The notes below the pieces were generated by a model. It saw only the letters and a program-made list of their open reading frames with translations, made no database searches and was not told the DNA's origin. Made by a program: the position numbers and the translations under genes. Shown here in pieces: positions 42,893 to 51,318 of a stretch of 64,000 bases of DNA. Each line of letters begins with the position of its first letter. The first letter of the stretch is position 1. The DNA is from Isoptericola peretonis (GTDB taxonomy: Bacteria; Actinomycetota; Actinomycetes; Actinomycetales; Cellulomonadaceae), in NCBI GenBank assembly GCA_023241745.1, contig JALQCY010000002.1:682001-746000 (forward strand), read 5' to 3'.

Positions 42893-43536
42893 CGCGCCGC
42901 TCCGGCCTCGGCCGCCTCGCGGGGCGCGCCGACCGGCCCGAGCGCGAGGTGCCGCTCCACGTACTTGCTCAGCACGTCGACCTCCAGGTTGACGGTCTCC
43001 CCCACCGCGCGGCGGCCGAGGGTGGTGCGCGTCCGGGTCTCGGGGATGAGGCTGACGGTGAACGCGTCGGCTCCGACGCTCACCACGGTGAGGCTCACGC
43101 CGTCGACGGCGATCGACCCCTGCGCCACGACGTACCGCGCGAGGGCGGCGGGCAGCGCGATCTCCACGACCTCCCACTGCGTGCCCGGCGTGCGCGCGAG
43201 GACGGTCCCGACGCCGTCCACGTGCCCCTGCACGACGTGCCCGCCGAACCGTCCGCCCGCCGCGAGCGCCCGCTCGAGGTTGACGCCGTCGCCGGGGCGC
43301 CGGGCGCCGAGACCGGTGCGCCGCAGCGTCTCGGCCATGAGGTCGGCGGTCCAGACCGGCCGCCCGTCGTGCTCCCCGAGCTCGGCCACGGTGAGGCAGC
43401 AGCCGTCGACGGCGATCGAGTCGCCGGGCCGGGTGCCGTCCAGCACGGCGTCGGCCGCGACGGTCAGGCGGGCACCGTCGGCGTGCTCGCGCACGGCCAC
43501 GACGGCGCCGAGCTCCTCCACGATTCCGGTGAACAT
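42889..43536 (-). CDS. ribE: riboflavin synthase alpha chain
   Basis: A 215-residue enzyme with the two lumazine-binding repeats of the family. Repeat 1 starts [15 protein letters not shown] and has [15 protein letters not shown]; repeat 2 has [14 protein letters not shown] and [13 protein letters not shown]. It dismutates two lumazine molecules into riboflavin and pyrimidine. ATG 43536 is 3 bases after the ribD stop. The C-terminal 20 residues (after the KYVERHL region) are Ala/Gly-rich. Confidence 0.96.
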   Translation of the reverse strand: MFTGIVEELGAVVAVREHADGARLTVAADAVLDGTRPGDSIAVDGCCLTVAELGEHDGRPVWTADLMAETLRRTGLGARRPGDGVNLERALAAGGRFGGHVVQGHVDGVGTVLARTPGTQWEVVEIALPAALARYVVAQGSIAVDGVSLTVVSVGADAFTVSLIPETRTRTTLGRRAVGETVNLEVDVLSKYVERHLALGPVGAPREAAEAGAAR

Positions 43537-43539
43537 GGC

Positions 43540-44628
43540 TCAGCGCTCCTTCCGCGGCCGCAGGGTGAGCCGCACGGTGGGGGTGTCGGTGGGGTCGGCC
43601 GGGTCCCGCTGCAGGACGGCGACGTCGAGGAGGTCGAGGCGCGCGGCGTCGGCGATGGTGCCGATGCCGAGGTCGGCCACGGCGGGGGCGCCGACGCCGA
43701 GCAGCACGGGTGCGACGTAGGCGACCACCTCGTCGACGAGGCCGGCGCGCCAGAACGCCGCGGCGAGGGCCGGGCCGCCCTCGAGCAGCACGTGCCGGTG
43801 CTCGCGGTACCCGAGGGTCTCCAGCACCTCGTGCGGGTCGTGGGTGCGCAGGTGCGTCACGGGCTCGCCTGCCGCCGCCGCGCGGGCGAGGCGGGACGAC
43901 GCCGGCAGGTCGCGCAGACCGACGACGACCCGCTCCGGCTGCGGGCCGGTCAGGGGCACGTGCCGCACGGTCAGATCGGGGTCGTCGGCCAGCGCCGTGC
44001 CCGTCCCGACCACGACGGCGTCGACCCCGGCGCGCAGGCGGTGCACGTCCTGCCGGGCGGCCCGGCCGGTGATCCAGCGGGACGTGCCGTCCGCGGCGGC
44101 GGCCCGCCCGTCGAGGCTGGCCGCGAGCTTCCAGGTGACGACGGGGCGGCCCAGCTCGAGCGACCGGGTCCAGGTGGCGTTGAGGGCACGCGCCTCGTCC
44201 GCCAGCAGGCCGCCGAGCACGTCGACGCCCGCGGCGCGGAGCCGGGCGGCACCCCCGGACGCCACCGGGTTGGGGTCGTGCTGCGCGTGCACGACGCGAG
44301 CGACCCCGGCGTTCAGGAGGGCGTCGGCGCACGGGCCGGTGCGGCCGTGGTGGTTGCAGGGCTCGAGGGTGACGACGGCGGTCGCGCCGTGCGCGGCCGC
44401 CGCGCCGTGCGACGCGGCGGCGCGGCGCAGGGCGTCGACCTCCGCGTGCGGCGTGCCGGCCCCGCGGTGGTAGCCCTCGGCGAGGACGGCCCCGTCCGCG
44501 CCCAGGAGGACGCATCCCACTCGGGGGTTCGGACCGCGGGCGGGGACCTGGGCGGCCAGCTCGAGCGCGCGCCGCATCGCTGCGCGCTCTGCTGTGGTGG
44601 CCACCGCGGCCTCGGCCGGCTGCGTCAT
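43540..44628 (-). CDS. ribD: bifunctional pyrimidine deaminase/reductase
   Basis: A 362-residue RibD. The N-terminal deaminase has the zinc site HAEVDAL and [15 protein letters not shown]; the reductase half has [23 protein letters not shown] and [20 protein letters not shown]. It performs steps two and three of riboflavin synthesis. ATG 44628 was chosen: the upstream frame runs into the leader and riboswitch. It is the first gene of the operon, 151 bases downstream of the FMN riboswitch. Confidence 0.96.
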   Translation of the reverse strand: MTQPAEAAVATTAERAAMRRALELAAQVPARGPNPRVGCVLLGADGAVLAEGYHRGAGTPHAEVDALRRAAASHGAAAAHGATAVVTLEPCNHHGRTGPCADALLNAGVARVVHAQHDPNPVASGGAARLRAAGVDVLGGLLADEARALNATWTRSLELGRPVVTWKLAASLDGRAAAADGTSRWITGRAARQDVHRLRAGVDAVVVGTGTALADDPDLTVRHVPLTGPQPERVVVGLRDLPASSRLARAAAAGEPVTHLRTHDPHEVLETLGYREHRHVLLEGGPALAAAFWRAGLVDEVVAYVAPVLLGVGAPAVADLGIGTIADAARLDLLDVAVLQRDPADPTDTPTVRLTLRPRKER

Positions 44629-44779
44629 CTTCCTGCCCCTGTCGTCCGGTCGCGGACCCCGGGGAGGGCGGGAGGCAGGGTCGGACGTGCTCACGCCGGC
44701 CGGTCGCGACGTCCACCACGACGGGTGGCCCGACCCACGGGGGGCCGGTGACGGACCGGACGGGGAGCCGTCGCGTGCG

Positions 44780-44890
44780 CTTCCCATCCGGACTTTGACC
44801 GTCGGTCCAGGAGTTCCACCTGGTCAACCGGTCACAGGATGTGACCGGGTCGCGGACTTTCACCGCCGGCTCGGAATTTCACCGACCCCA
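44780..44890 (-). ncRNA. FMN riboswitch (RFN element)
   Basis: Read on the minus strand, the element runs from GGGGTCGGTGAAATTCCG through GGCGGTGAAAGTCCGCGACC, a variable GGTCACATCCTGTGACC stem, TGACCAGGTGGAACTCCTGG and GACGGTCAAAGTCC, to GGATGGGAAG. These are the conserved blocks of the FMN aptamer. It precedes ribD and should lower rib operon expression when FMN is plentiful. The 354-base gap from 44629 to 44982 holds this aptamer, a 151-base leader to ribD in which I see no clean terminator, and about 90 upstream bases that must contain the promoter. Confidence 0.96.
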
Positions 44891-44982
44891 GAGCACGCGA
44901 GCTGTTCGCTCGTCACGCCGACCGTGCCACGGCTCCGGCGGTGCTGGCAAGCGGGAGTGGTGCACGTCTCACCGGCCGCCCG

Positions 44983-46053
44983 TCAGCGCGACAGGTCCCG
45001 CGACGCGGCTCGCCGACGGCCGGAGGGCGCGGTCCGTCGCTCGTCGTCCCGCCCCAGGGCGACTCCGAGCGCGGCCAGGACCAGGAGGTCCACGACCAGG
45101 CCGGCGACGGCCACCCACTGGACCGCGCGGAAGGCGAGGAGCTGCGTGACGAGCAGGCTGACGAGGACGCCGCGGCGCACCCACACGGCCCCGGCGCGGT
45201 GGTCGCCGTGCCCGACCACGACGCCCGTCACCACGCACGCCACCGTGGCGGCCACCGCGAGGACGATGCCCGCCCCGACCCACGTCGGCACGTCCACTCC
45301 CCCGGTCAGCACGCGCAGGCCCACGGCGAGCGACCCGGCCGCCGTGGTCAGGACGACCACGGTCACGACGGCGGCCGCCCACCGGTGCTCCATGGCGCCG
45401 GCGAACCAGGCGGACGACCGGCGCACCAGCGCCCGCACCGGGTCCGGCACCGCCGACCCGTCCCTCGGGATCGTCTCCACGAGCGCCGCGACCTCGGCGG
45501 CCCCCGGCTCGCCGCGGCCGCGCTCCACGAGGGTGCGCGCCTCCTCCCGCTCGGCGTCGGTGAACCCGCCCGCGACGCCGGCGACGGCCCGGTCGGTCGC
45601 CACCGCGAGGTACTCCGCCGGATGGTGGGCACGCCGGCCGTGCAACGCCTCGACGAGCAGCACGAGCACCACCACGACCGCGTAGATGAGCGCCGCCGTC
45701 GGCTCGTAGAAGTAGTCGTTGTCGGACGTGACGAACTTGCCGATCTCGTCGACGAACAGGCCGAAGCCGATCCCGCCGAGCACCGCGCCCACCGACCGCA
45801 GCGCCGGCCCCACCCACGAGAGCAGGACCACCACCGCGAGCGCCATCCCGAGCCCGCCCCACAGGACGTGCGCCACGTGCAGCCCGCCCCCACCCACCTG
45901 CGGGTACCCGGAGGCGGCGAGGAGGAACCGGGTCACGAGCACCGTCGCCACGGTGACCACGAGGAACGTCACCAGGTGGCGCACGGCGGAGGTGTCGCGC
46001 GCCGCGCCCAGGCGCAGCAGGCGACCCCTCTGGCCGAGCGGGGCGGTGCTCAT
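44983..46053 (-). CDS. conserved multi-spanning membrane protein of unknown function
   Basis: A 356-residue protein with about eight helices in two groups: three to four between residues 25 and 135, a soluble acidic loop (about 140-205) containing FTDAEREEARTLVERGRGE, then four more. The loop FVDEIGKFVTSDNDYFYEPTA between helices 3 and 4 looks strongly conserved and is rich in charged and aromatic residues. I do not know a function. ATG 46053 is 7 bases after the der stop, so it is probably transcribed with der. The C-terminal tail is Arg-rich and cytosolic. Confidence 0.85.
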   Translation of the reverse strand: MSTAPLGQRGRLLRLGAARDTSAVRHLVTFLVVTVATVLVTRFLLAASGYPQVGGGGLHVAHVLWGGLGMALAVVVLLSWVGPALRSVGAVLGGIGFGLFVDEIGKFVTSDNDYFYEPTAALIYAVVVVLVLLVEALHGRRAHHPAEYLAVATDRAVAGVAGGFTDAEREEARTLVERGRGEPGAAEVAALVETIPRDGSAVPDPVRALVRRSSAWFAGAMEHRWAAAVVTVVVLTTAAGSLAVGLRVLTGGVDVPTWVGAGIVLAVAATVACVVTGVVVGHGDHRAGAVWVRRGVLVSLLVTQLLAFRAVQWVAVAGLVVDLLVLAALGVALGRDDERRTAPSGRRRAASRDLSR

Positions 46054-46060
46054 CGGCGGC

Positions 46061-47635
46061 TCATCGGCGCCGCTTCTCGCGCACGCGCACGCTGATCTCG
46101 ATGGGCGAGCCCTCGAAGCCGAAGGTCTCGCGCAGCCGGCGCTCGATGAACCGGCGGTACCCGGCCTCCAGGAACCCCGTGGCGAAGATGACGAACCGCG
46201 GCGGGCGGGTGGAGGCCTGCGTGCCGAACAGGATGCGCGGCTGCTTGCCCCCGCGCAGGGGGTGCGGGTGCGCGGCGACCAGCTCGCCGAGGAAGGCGTT
46301 GAGGCGGCCGGTCGGGATGCGGGTGTCCCAGGACTCCAGCGAGGTCTCCAGGGCGCGGGTCAGCCGGTCGGTGTGCCAGCCGGTCCGGGCGGAGACGTTC
46401 ACGCGGGGCGCCCACTGGACCTGCACCAGGTCCTTCTCGATCTCGCGCTCGAGGTAGGGGCGGCGGTCCTCGTCCATGAGGTCCCACTTGTTGTACGCGA
46501 TGACGAGCGCGCGCCCGGCGTCGACGGCCTGGGAGATGACGCGGGTGTCCTGCTCGGTCATGGGCTGCGAGGCGTCGACGAGCACCACCGCCACCTCGGC
46601 CTTCTCGATCGCCGCCTGGGTGCGCAGCGAGGCGTAGAAGTCCGCCCCGCGCGTCTGGTGCACGCGGCGGCGGATTCCGGCGGTGTCGACGAACCAGTAC
46701 GGCACGCCCTTGATCACGACGAGCTCGTCGACCGGGTCGCGGGTGGTGCCCGCGGTCTCGTCGACGACGACGCGCTCGGACCCGGCGAGCTTGTTGAGCA
46801 GCGACGACTTGCCCACGTTCGGGCGGCCGACCAGCGCGACGCGACGCGGTCCAGCGGGCCGCAGCTCGCCGCGCTCGGAGACCTGGGGCAGCACCTTCAT
46901 CGCCGCGTCCAGCAGGTCGCCCGTGCCGCGGCCGTGCAGCGCCGAGACGGGGTGCGGCTCGCCCAGGCCGAGCGCCCACAGGTAGGCGGCGTCGGCCTCT
47001 CCCGACGGGCCGTCCACCTTGTTGGCGCACAGGATCACCGGCTTGCCCGAGCGGCGCAGCAGCTCCACGACGCGCTCGTCGGTCGACGTCGCGCCCACGG
47101 TCGAGTCGACGACGAAGATCACGGCGTCGGCCAGCTCGACGGCCACCTCGGCCTGCTCGGCGACCTTGGACTCGATGCCCGCGACGTCGACCTCCCAGCC
47201 GCCCGTGTCCACGAGCGTGAACTCGCGCCCGGCCCACTCGCCGGGGTAGCTCACCCGGTCGCGGGTGACGCCCGGGGTGTCCTCGACGACGGCCTCGCGG
47301 CGCCCGAGGATGCGGTTGACGAGGGTCGACTTGCCGACGTTGGGGCGGCCGACGACGGCGAGCACCGGCAGCGGGGCCTCGCCCGGGCCGCCCGCCTCCT
47401 CGTCCCACTCGGCGTCCAGCAGCGCGCGGTCGGCCTCGTCGAGGTCGAAGTCCTCCAGGCCCGCCCGCAGGGCGCGCTCGCGCGCCGCGTCGTCCCCCTC
47501 GGACTCGAGGACCTCCGCCACGGCGTCCCGCGCGGGCTCGCCCGCGCGCTCCGGCGCGGGCTCGGCGCCGAGGGCGGCGGTGGTGTCGTCGGTGGGCTCG
47601 GCAGCGGGCACGGAGCCGTCGGCGGATGAGGTCAT
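46061..47635 (-). CDS. der: ribosome-assembly GTPase Der (EngA)
   Basis: A 524-residue GTPase with two tandem G domains needed for 50S ribosome maturation. G1 motifs are [13 protein letters not shown] and [15 protein letters not shown]3 are DTGGW and DTAGI; G4 are NKVD and NKWD. A C-terminal KH-like domain ends VREKRRR. An acidic 90-residue N-terminal extension (rich in Glu, Asp and Ala) is typical of actinobacterial Der. ATG 47635 is favoured over 47644 by spacing from GGGAG. It follows cmk, as in many actinobacteria. Confidence 0.96.
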   Translation of the reverse strand: MTSSADGSVPAAEPTDDTTAALGAEPAPERAGEPARDAVAEVLESEGDDAARERALRAGLEDFDLDEADRALLDAEWDEEAGGPGEAPLPVLAVVGRPNVGKSTLVNRILGRREAVVEDTPGVTRDRVSYPGEWAGREFTLVDTGGWEVDVAGIESKVAEQAEVAVELADAVIFVVDSTVGATSTDERVVELLRRSGKPVILCANKVDGPSGEADAAYLWALGLGEPHPVSALHGRGTGDLLDAAMKVLPQVSERGELRPAGPRRVALVGRPNVGKSSLLNKLAGSERVVVDETAGTTRDPVDELVVIKGVPYWFVDTAGIRRRVHQTRGADFYASLRTQAAIEKAEVAVVLVDASQPMTEQDTRVISQAVDAGRALVIAYNKWDLMDEDRRPYLEREIEKDLVQVQWAPRVNVSARTGWHTDRLTRALETSLESWDTRIPTGRLNAFLGELVAAHPHPLRGGKQPRILFGTQASTRPPRFVIFATGFLEAGYRRFIERRLRETFGFEGSPIEISVRVREKRRR

Positions 47636-47672
47636 GGCGACCATTCTCCCAGCACCGGGCACGTGTCACGAA

Positions 47673-47707
47673 CGAGACCCCCGTCACCGCGGGTGACGGG
47701 GGTCTCG
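47673..47707 (-). terminator. 16-bp hairpin between cmk and der
   Basis: Arms 47673-47688 and 47692-47707 are perfectly complementary (starting CGAGACCCCC), with the 3-base loop GCG. It lies just after the cmk stop and before der on the same strand. No U-run follows, so it may be a partial terminator, an attenuator or an RNA-processing site. Confidence 0.5.
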
Positions 47708-47723
47708 AGGGCCGGCGGAGCCG

Positions 47724-48416
47724 TCAGGCGGTGACGCGGGCGACGACGGCCAGCACGGCGTCGATCGTCTGCTCGAAGTCGAGGTCGGACGAGTCCACCG
47801 TGACGACGCCGTCGGCGGCCACCTGGAACTGGCTCACCGTCGAGTCGTCGCGGTCGCGGCGCAGCACCTGGTCGCGCGTCGCCTCGACGGCGGAGGCGTC
47901 CGCGGCGCCGTGCACCTCCAGGGACCGGCGGCGCAGCCGTGCCTCCTCGCTCGCGGTGAGCAGCACGCGGGCGTCGGCGTCCGGGGCGACGACGGTCGTG
48001 ATGTCGCGCCCCTCGGCGACGATGCCCGCGCCGCCCGAGAAGCCGTCCTCCACGCCCTCGGCCTCGATGATCGCGCGCTGGCGGCGGCGCAGCTCGGCGC
48101 GGACGTCGAGGTTGGTGGCGACCTGCGACACCGCCGTGGACACCTCGGTGGTGCGGATGGCCTCGGCGACGTCCCGCCCGTCCAGGTGCACCGTCGGCGC
48201 GGAGGGGTCGACGCCCATCTCGAGCGGCATCGCGCGCACCGCGTCCGCCACGGCGGCCTGGTCGGTCAGGTCCGTGCCGCCGTCGACGCACCACAGCGTC
48301 GCGGCCCGGTACATCGCGCCGGTGTCGAGGTAGGCGAGCCCCAGCCGGGCCGCCACCGCCTTCGAGACGCTGGACTTGCCGGACCCGGAGGGACCGTCGA
48401 CGGCGATGACGACCAC
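47724..48416 (-). CDS. cmk: cytidylate kinase
   Basis: A 230-residue (d)CMP kinase. P-loop DGPSGSGKSSVSKAVA, YLDTGAMYRAATLW (CMP-binding), EGRDITTVVAPDADARVLLTA and RDRDDSTVSQ near the C-terminus are all characteristic. It phosphorylates CMP and dCMP for nucleic-acid synthesis. I prefer GTG 48416, placed 11 bases from AGAAGG; GTG 48428 is also in frame but overlaps that site. It follows rluB and precedes der, a common actinobacterial order. Confidence 0.95.
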   Translation of the reverse strand: MVVIAVDGPSGSGKSSVSKAVAARLGLAYLDTGAMYRAATLWCVDGGTDLTDQAAVADAVRAMPLEMGVDPSAPTVHLDGRDVAEAIRTTEVSTAVSQVATNLDVRAELRRRQRAIIEAEGVEDGFSGGAGIVAEGRDITTVVAPDADARVLLTASEEARLRRRSLEVHGAADASAVEATRDQVLRRDRDDSTVSQFQVAADGVVTVDSSDLDFEQTIDAVLAVVARVTA

Positions 48417-48458
48417 GTGTGAGCTCACCTTCTGTTGACGCTGCTGCTGTGCTGCTGC

Positions 48459-48483
48459 GGCACCGCGCGGGCGGCGCGGTGCC
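48459..48483 (-). terminator. hairpin between rluB and cmk
   Basis: A 10-bp perfect stem (GGCACCGCGC / GCGCGGTGCC) with a 5-base loop lies in the 91-base gap between rluB and cmk. There is no U-run. It may weakly separate the two genes; the GC background makes chance hairpins common. Confidence 0.35.
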
Positions 48484-48507
48484 TGCGGGGATCGGGGACG
48501 GGCGGGA

Positions 48508-49389
48508 TCACATGTCGACGTCGCGCATCAGCGTGCCGAGCTCGGTACGGCCGAGCACCCGCGAGCGCCCGACGCGCAGGTCGCCCAGCGCGATCGGGCC
48601 GATCCGGGTGCGGACCAGCCGCGTGACCGGGAAGCCGACGGCGTCGAGCATCCGGCGCACGATCCGGTTGCGCCCCTCGTGCAGCACGACCTCGAGCATC
48701 GTGGCGCCCGGCACCGCGTCGACCACGCGCACCTTGTCGGCGCGGGCGGGCCCGTCCTCGAGCTCGACGCCGTCGGTCAGCTGCTTGCCGTGGCGGGGGT
48801 AGAACTCGCCGCCCGCGACGGTGACCAGGTAGGTCTTGCGGATCTCGTAGCGCGGGTGCGCGAGCCGGTTCGCGAGCTCGCCGTCGTTGGTGAGCAGCAG
48901 CAGACCCTCGCTGTCGGCGTCGAGACGCCCCACGTGGAACAGCCGCTCCGGGCGGTCCTTGACGAGGTCCGCGAGCGTGGGGCGGCCCTCCGGGTCGCTC
49001 ATGGTCGACACCACGCCGAGCGGCTTGTTCAGCGCGACCGTGATCTTCGACGCGTCGAGCTGCACGCGCATGCCGTCCACGTGGACGACGGCCTTCGCCG
49101 GGTCGACGCGCACGCCGAGCTCGGTGACCAGCACGCCGTCCACCTCGACGTGCCCCTCGGCGATGAGCTCCTCGCACTTGCGCCGCGAGCCGAGCCCGGC
49201 CTGCGCCAGGACCTTCTGCAGACGGACGCCGTCGGCGACGTGCACGTCACGGTCGGGCTCGCCGGAGCGGGCGGGGGCGGGTCGTCGTGAGGGGGCGGCG
49301 CCGCCCGGGCGCTGGGGGCGCTGCCGGCGTTGCGCGGGTCCCTGGGGGCGGCTGGTGCGGCGGCTCCCGCCGCGGCGTTCGGTGCTCAT
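48508..49389 (-). CDS. rluB: 23S rRNA pseudouridine synthase (RluB/RsuA family)
   Basis: A 293-residue enzyme. A basic, disordered N-terminus (1-45) is followed by an S4 RNA-binding domain (RLQKVLAQAGLGSRRKCEELIAEGHV) and the catalytic domain with the active-site motif GRLDADSEGLLLLTNDG (Asp nucleophile) and RNRIVRRMLDAVGFPV. It modifies ribosomal RNA. It belongs to the parA-scpA-scpB-rluB-cmk-der series typical of Gram-positives, here split from scpB by the inserted tetR/ohr pair. ATG 49389. RsuA-type specificity for 16S cannot be excluded by sequence. Confidence 0.94.
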   Translation of the reverse strand: MSTERRGGSRRTSRPQGPAQRRQRPQRPGGAAPSRRPAPARSGEPDRDVHVADGVRLQKVLAQAGLGSRRKCEELIAEGHVEVDGVLVTELGVRVDPAKAVVHVDGMRVQLDASKITVALNKPLGVVSTMSDPEGRPTLADLVKDRPERLFHVGRLDADSEGLLLLTNDGELANRLAHPRYEIRKTYLVTVAGGEFYPRHGKQLTDGVELEDGPARADKVRVVDAVPGATMLEVVLHEGRNRIVRRMLDAVGFPVTRLVRTRIGPIALGDLRVGRSRVLGRTELGTLMRDVDM

Positions 49390-49437
49390 AGGGCCCGATT
49401 CTCTCAGGTCGGGCCGGGGGCGCTCGACGACGGGCCG

Positions 49438-50073
49438 TCAGGCGGGGTCCGCGGCGGCCCGGTGCGCGGCCAGGACGGCCGCGAACCCCGCCGCGAGGCG
49501 CGGGCCGACGACGTCGGCGTCACCGACGTCCCCGCACACCATCGCCCCGTCGCGGAGCATCATCAGCTCGGCGGCGGCCGCCGCCGGGTCGTCGGCCCCC
49601 GCCTCGTGGGCGAGACCGGCGAGGAACGCGGTGTACCAGGCGCGATGGCGCGCCACCGCTGCGCGCGCCGGGTGCTCCGGGTCGGCGTACTCCGCCCCGG
49701 CGTTGACGAACGCGCACCCGCGGAACCGGGGCTCGCCGGCCACCGCCCCGAGCGCCTCGGCCAGCGCGGCGACGGAGCCCGCGGGGTCGCCGGCGTGCTC
49801 GTCGCGCAGCCCCTCCAGCAGGTCCCGCTCCCAGGTGGCGATGGCGTCGAGGTAGGCCACGACGAGCTCGTCCTTCGTCGGGAAGTGCCGGTAGAACGTG
49901 ACCTTGGACACGCCGGCCGCCGCGATGACCTTGTCCGCGCTCACGGCGCGGATCCCCTCGGTGTAGAAGAGCACGCGCGCCGCGTCGAGGATCCGCGCCC
50001 GGACGTCCCCGCGCCGTGGGGCCACCGCCTCGGTCCGGCCGCCGTCGCCCGCCTCCGCTGACCTCGTACCCAT
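49438..50073 (-). CDS. TetR-family regulator divergent from ohr
   Basis: A 211-residue TetR repressor. HTH: RARILDAARVLFYTEGIRAVSADKVIAAAGVSKVTFYRHFPTKDEL (about residues 25-70, given here as one landmark from RARILDAARV to FPTKDEL), followed by a helical domain with AGFAAVLAAHRAAADPA at the end. ATG 50073 is used; GTG 50076 immediately before it is equally possible. It faces ohr across 109 bases containing a 22-bp palindrome that is its likely operator, so autoregulation and control of ohr are expected. Confidence 0.92.
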   Translation of the reverse strand: MGTRSAEAGDGGRTEAVAPRRGDVRARILDAARVLFYTEGIRAVSADKVIAAAGVSKVTFYRHFPTKDELVVAYLDAIATWERDLLEGLRDEHAGDPAGSVAALAEALGAVAGEPRFRGCAFVNAGAEYADPEHPARAAVARHRAWYTAFLAGLAHEAGADDPAAAAAELMMLRDGAMVCGDVGDADVVGPRLAAGFAAVLAAHRAAADPA

Positions 50074-50131
50074 CACACCAATCTCTCACGTCGCTCGTCG
50101 GGTCTTGCGGCGGACGCCGCTGCATGATCTA

Positions 50132-50153
50132 GTAGACGAACTAGTTACTCTAC
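50132..50153. promoter_or_regulatory. TetR operator between tetR and ohr
   Basis: A 22-bp palindrome with half-sites GTAGACGAACT and AGTTACTCTAC matches at 9 of 11 positions. It is strikingly AT-richer than the surroundings and sits 30 bases before the ohr start and 59 bases from the tetR start. It probably overlaps the promoter of ohr. Confidence 0.8.
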
Positions 50154-50182
50154 ATTGGACGACCTCAGAAGGAGCATCCATC

Positions 50183-50605
50183 ATGAGCGCGCTCTACACG
50201 GCAGTCGCCACCGCGACCGGCGAGGGACGGGACGGTCGCTCCCGGAGCGACGACGGCCTGCTCGACGTCGACCTCGCGATCCCCAAGGAGATGGGCGGCG
50301 CGGGCGGCGCGACGAACCCGGAGCAGCTCTTCGCCGCCGGGTACGCCGCGTGCTTCCACTCCGCGCTCAAGCTGGTCGCGCGACGGCAGAATGCGCCCGT
50401 CGCCGACTCCGCCGTCGTGGCGGAGGTCTCCCTGCTGCCGACGGACGACGGCGGCTTCCGCCTCGCCGTCGCGCTGCACGCCGAGATGGCCGGCGTCGAC
50501 CAGCCCACCGCCGACGCCCTGGTCCAGGCCGCCCACCAGGTCTGCCCGTACTCGAACGCCACGCGCGGCAACGTCGACGTCACCGTCGACGCGACCATCG
50601 CCTGA
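50183..50605 (+). CDS. ohr: organic hydroperoxide resistance protein (Ohr/OsmC family)
   Basis: A 140-residue peroxidase that reduces organic hydroperoxides. The catalytic cysteines are Cys57 in GYAACFHSAL and Cys121 in VCPYSNATRGN, with the Ohr-type NPEQLFAAGYAACF motif. AAGGAGC precedes ATG 50183. The pair with a TetR regulator is unusual, since Ohr is most often controlled by MarR-type OhrR. It sits on the plus strand inside an otherwise minus-strand scp-rlu block. Confidence 0.94.
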   Translation: MSALYTAVATATGEGRDGRSRSDDGLLDVDLAIPKEMGGAGGATNPEQLFAAGYAACFHSALKLVARRQNAPVADSAVVAEVSLLPTDDGGFRLAVALHAEMAGVDQPTADALVQAAHQVCPYSNATRGNVDVTVDATIA

Positions 50606-50628
50606 CGACCCGCGGGTCGCCCCGGCGG

Positions 50629-51318
50629 TCAGGCGCCGGACCCGTCCTCCGCCCGCCCTCGCAGGAGGGCCGAGGACGGGTCCAGACCGATCGCCTCCTC
50701 GACGTCCGGCAGGTGCGGCGCGAGCGGCGGCAGGGCGTCCAGCGAGGACCAGCCCATCCGGTCGAGGAACTCCCCCGTGGTGCCGAACAGCACCGCGCCG
50801 GTCATCGGGTCCTGGCCGGTCTCGGCGATCAGCCCGCGGGCCAGGAGGGTCCGCACCACGCCGTCCACGCTCACCCCGCGCACCGCCGACACCTGCCCGC
50901 GCGTCACGGGCTGGCGGTACGCGATGACGGCGAGCGTCTCCAGCGCGGCCTGGCTCAGCCGCGAGGACTGCCCCTCCAGCACGAACGCGCCCACCACGTC
51001 GGCCTGGGCCCGCGCGGAGTAGACGCGCCAGCCGTCGGCGCCGTCCCGCAGCTCGAAGCCGCGGGGGCGCCCGCCGGTCTCGCCCCGGTACTCGGCGGCC
51101 AGCTCCTCGAGCACGGCGGCCACCTCGGGCACCGGCCGGGAGACGCCCGCCGCCAGCCGCTCGACCGGCACCGGCGCCTCCGTGACCATGAGCACGGCCT
51201 CGAGCGCGGCGGCGAGGCCGCCGGGCAGGTCGTCCACGTCCACCTCGAGGACGGGCGCGTCCTGGCGGTCGTCGGCCGACCCGGCCTCCGGTGCGGTCAC
51301 GTCCGTCTCCTGTGTCAT
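50629..51318 (-). CDS. scpB: condensin accessory protein ScpB
   Basis: A 229-residue winged-helix protein that joins ScpA and SMC in chromosome condensation. The motifs are LEAVLMVTEAPVPVERLA, LSQAALETLAVIAYRQPVTRGQVSAVRGVSVDGVVRTLL (landmark from LSQAALETLA to GVSVDGVV) and GAVLFGTTGEFLDRMGW. ATG 51318 overlaps the scpA stop (ATGA). The N-terminal 25 residues are acidic and not conserved. It is cut off from rluB by the tetR/ohr insertion. Confidence 0.95.
   Translation of the reverse strand: MTQETDVTAPEAGSADDRQDAPVLEVDVDDLPGGLAAALEAVLMVTEAPVPVERLAAGVSRPVPEVAAVLEELAAEYRGETGGRPRGFELRDGADGWRVYSARAQADVVGAFVLEGQSSRLSQAALETLAVIAYRQPVTRGQVSAVRGVSVDGVVRTLLARGLIAETGQDPMTGAVLFGTTGEFLDRMGWSSLDALPPLAPHLPDVEEAIGLDPSSALLRGRAEDGSGA

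Noticed and set aside
41489..44863. A 1,124-codon minus-strand frame through the riboflavin operon
   Set aside because: Its C-terminal 467 codons are ribBA; the upstream part is Arg/Gly/Pro-rich shadow sequence over ribE and ribD.
48449..48460. Short CTG-like triplet run near the cmk start
   Set aside because: Only four or five imperfect units; too short to be a meaningful repeat.
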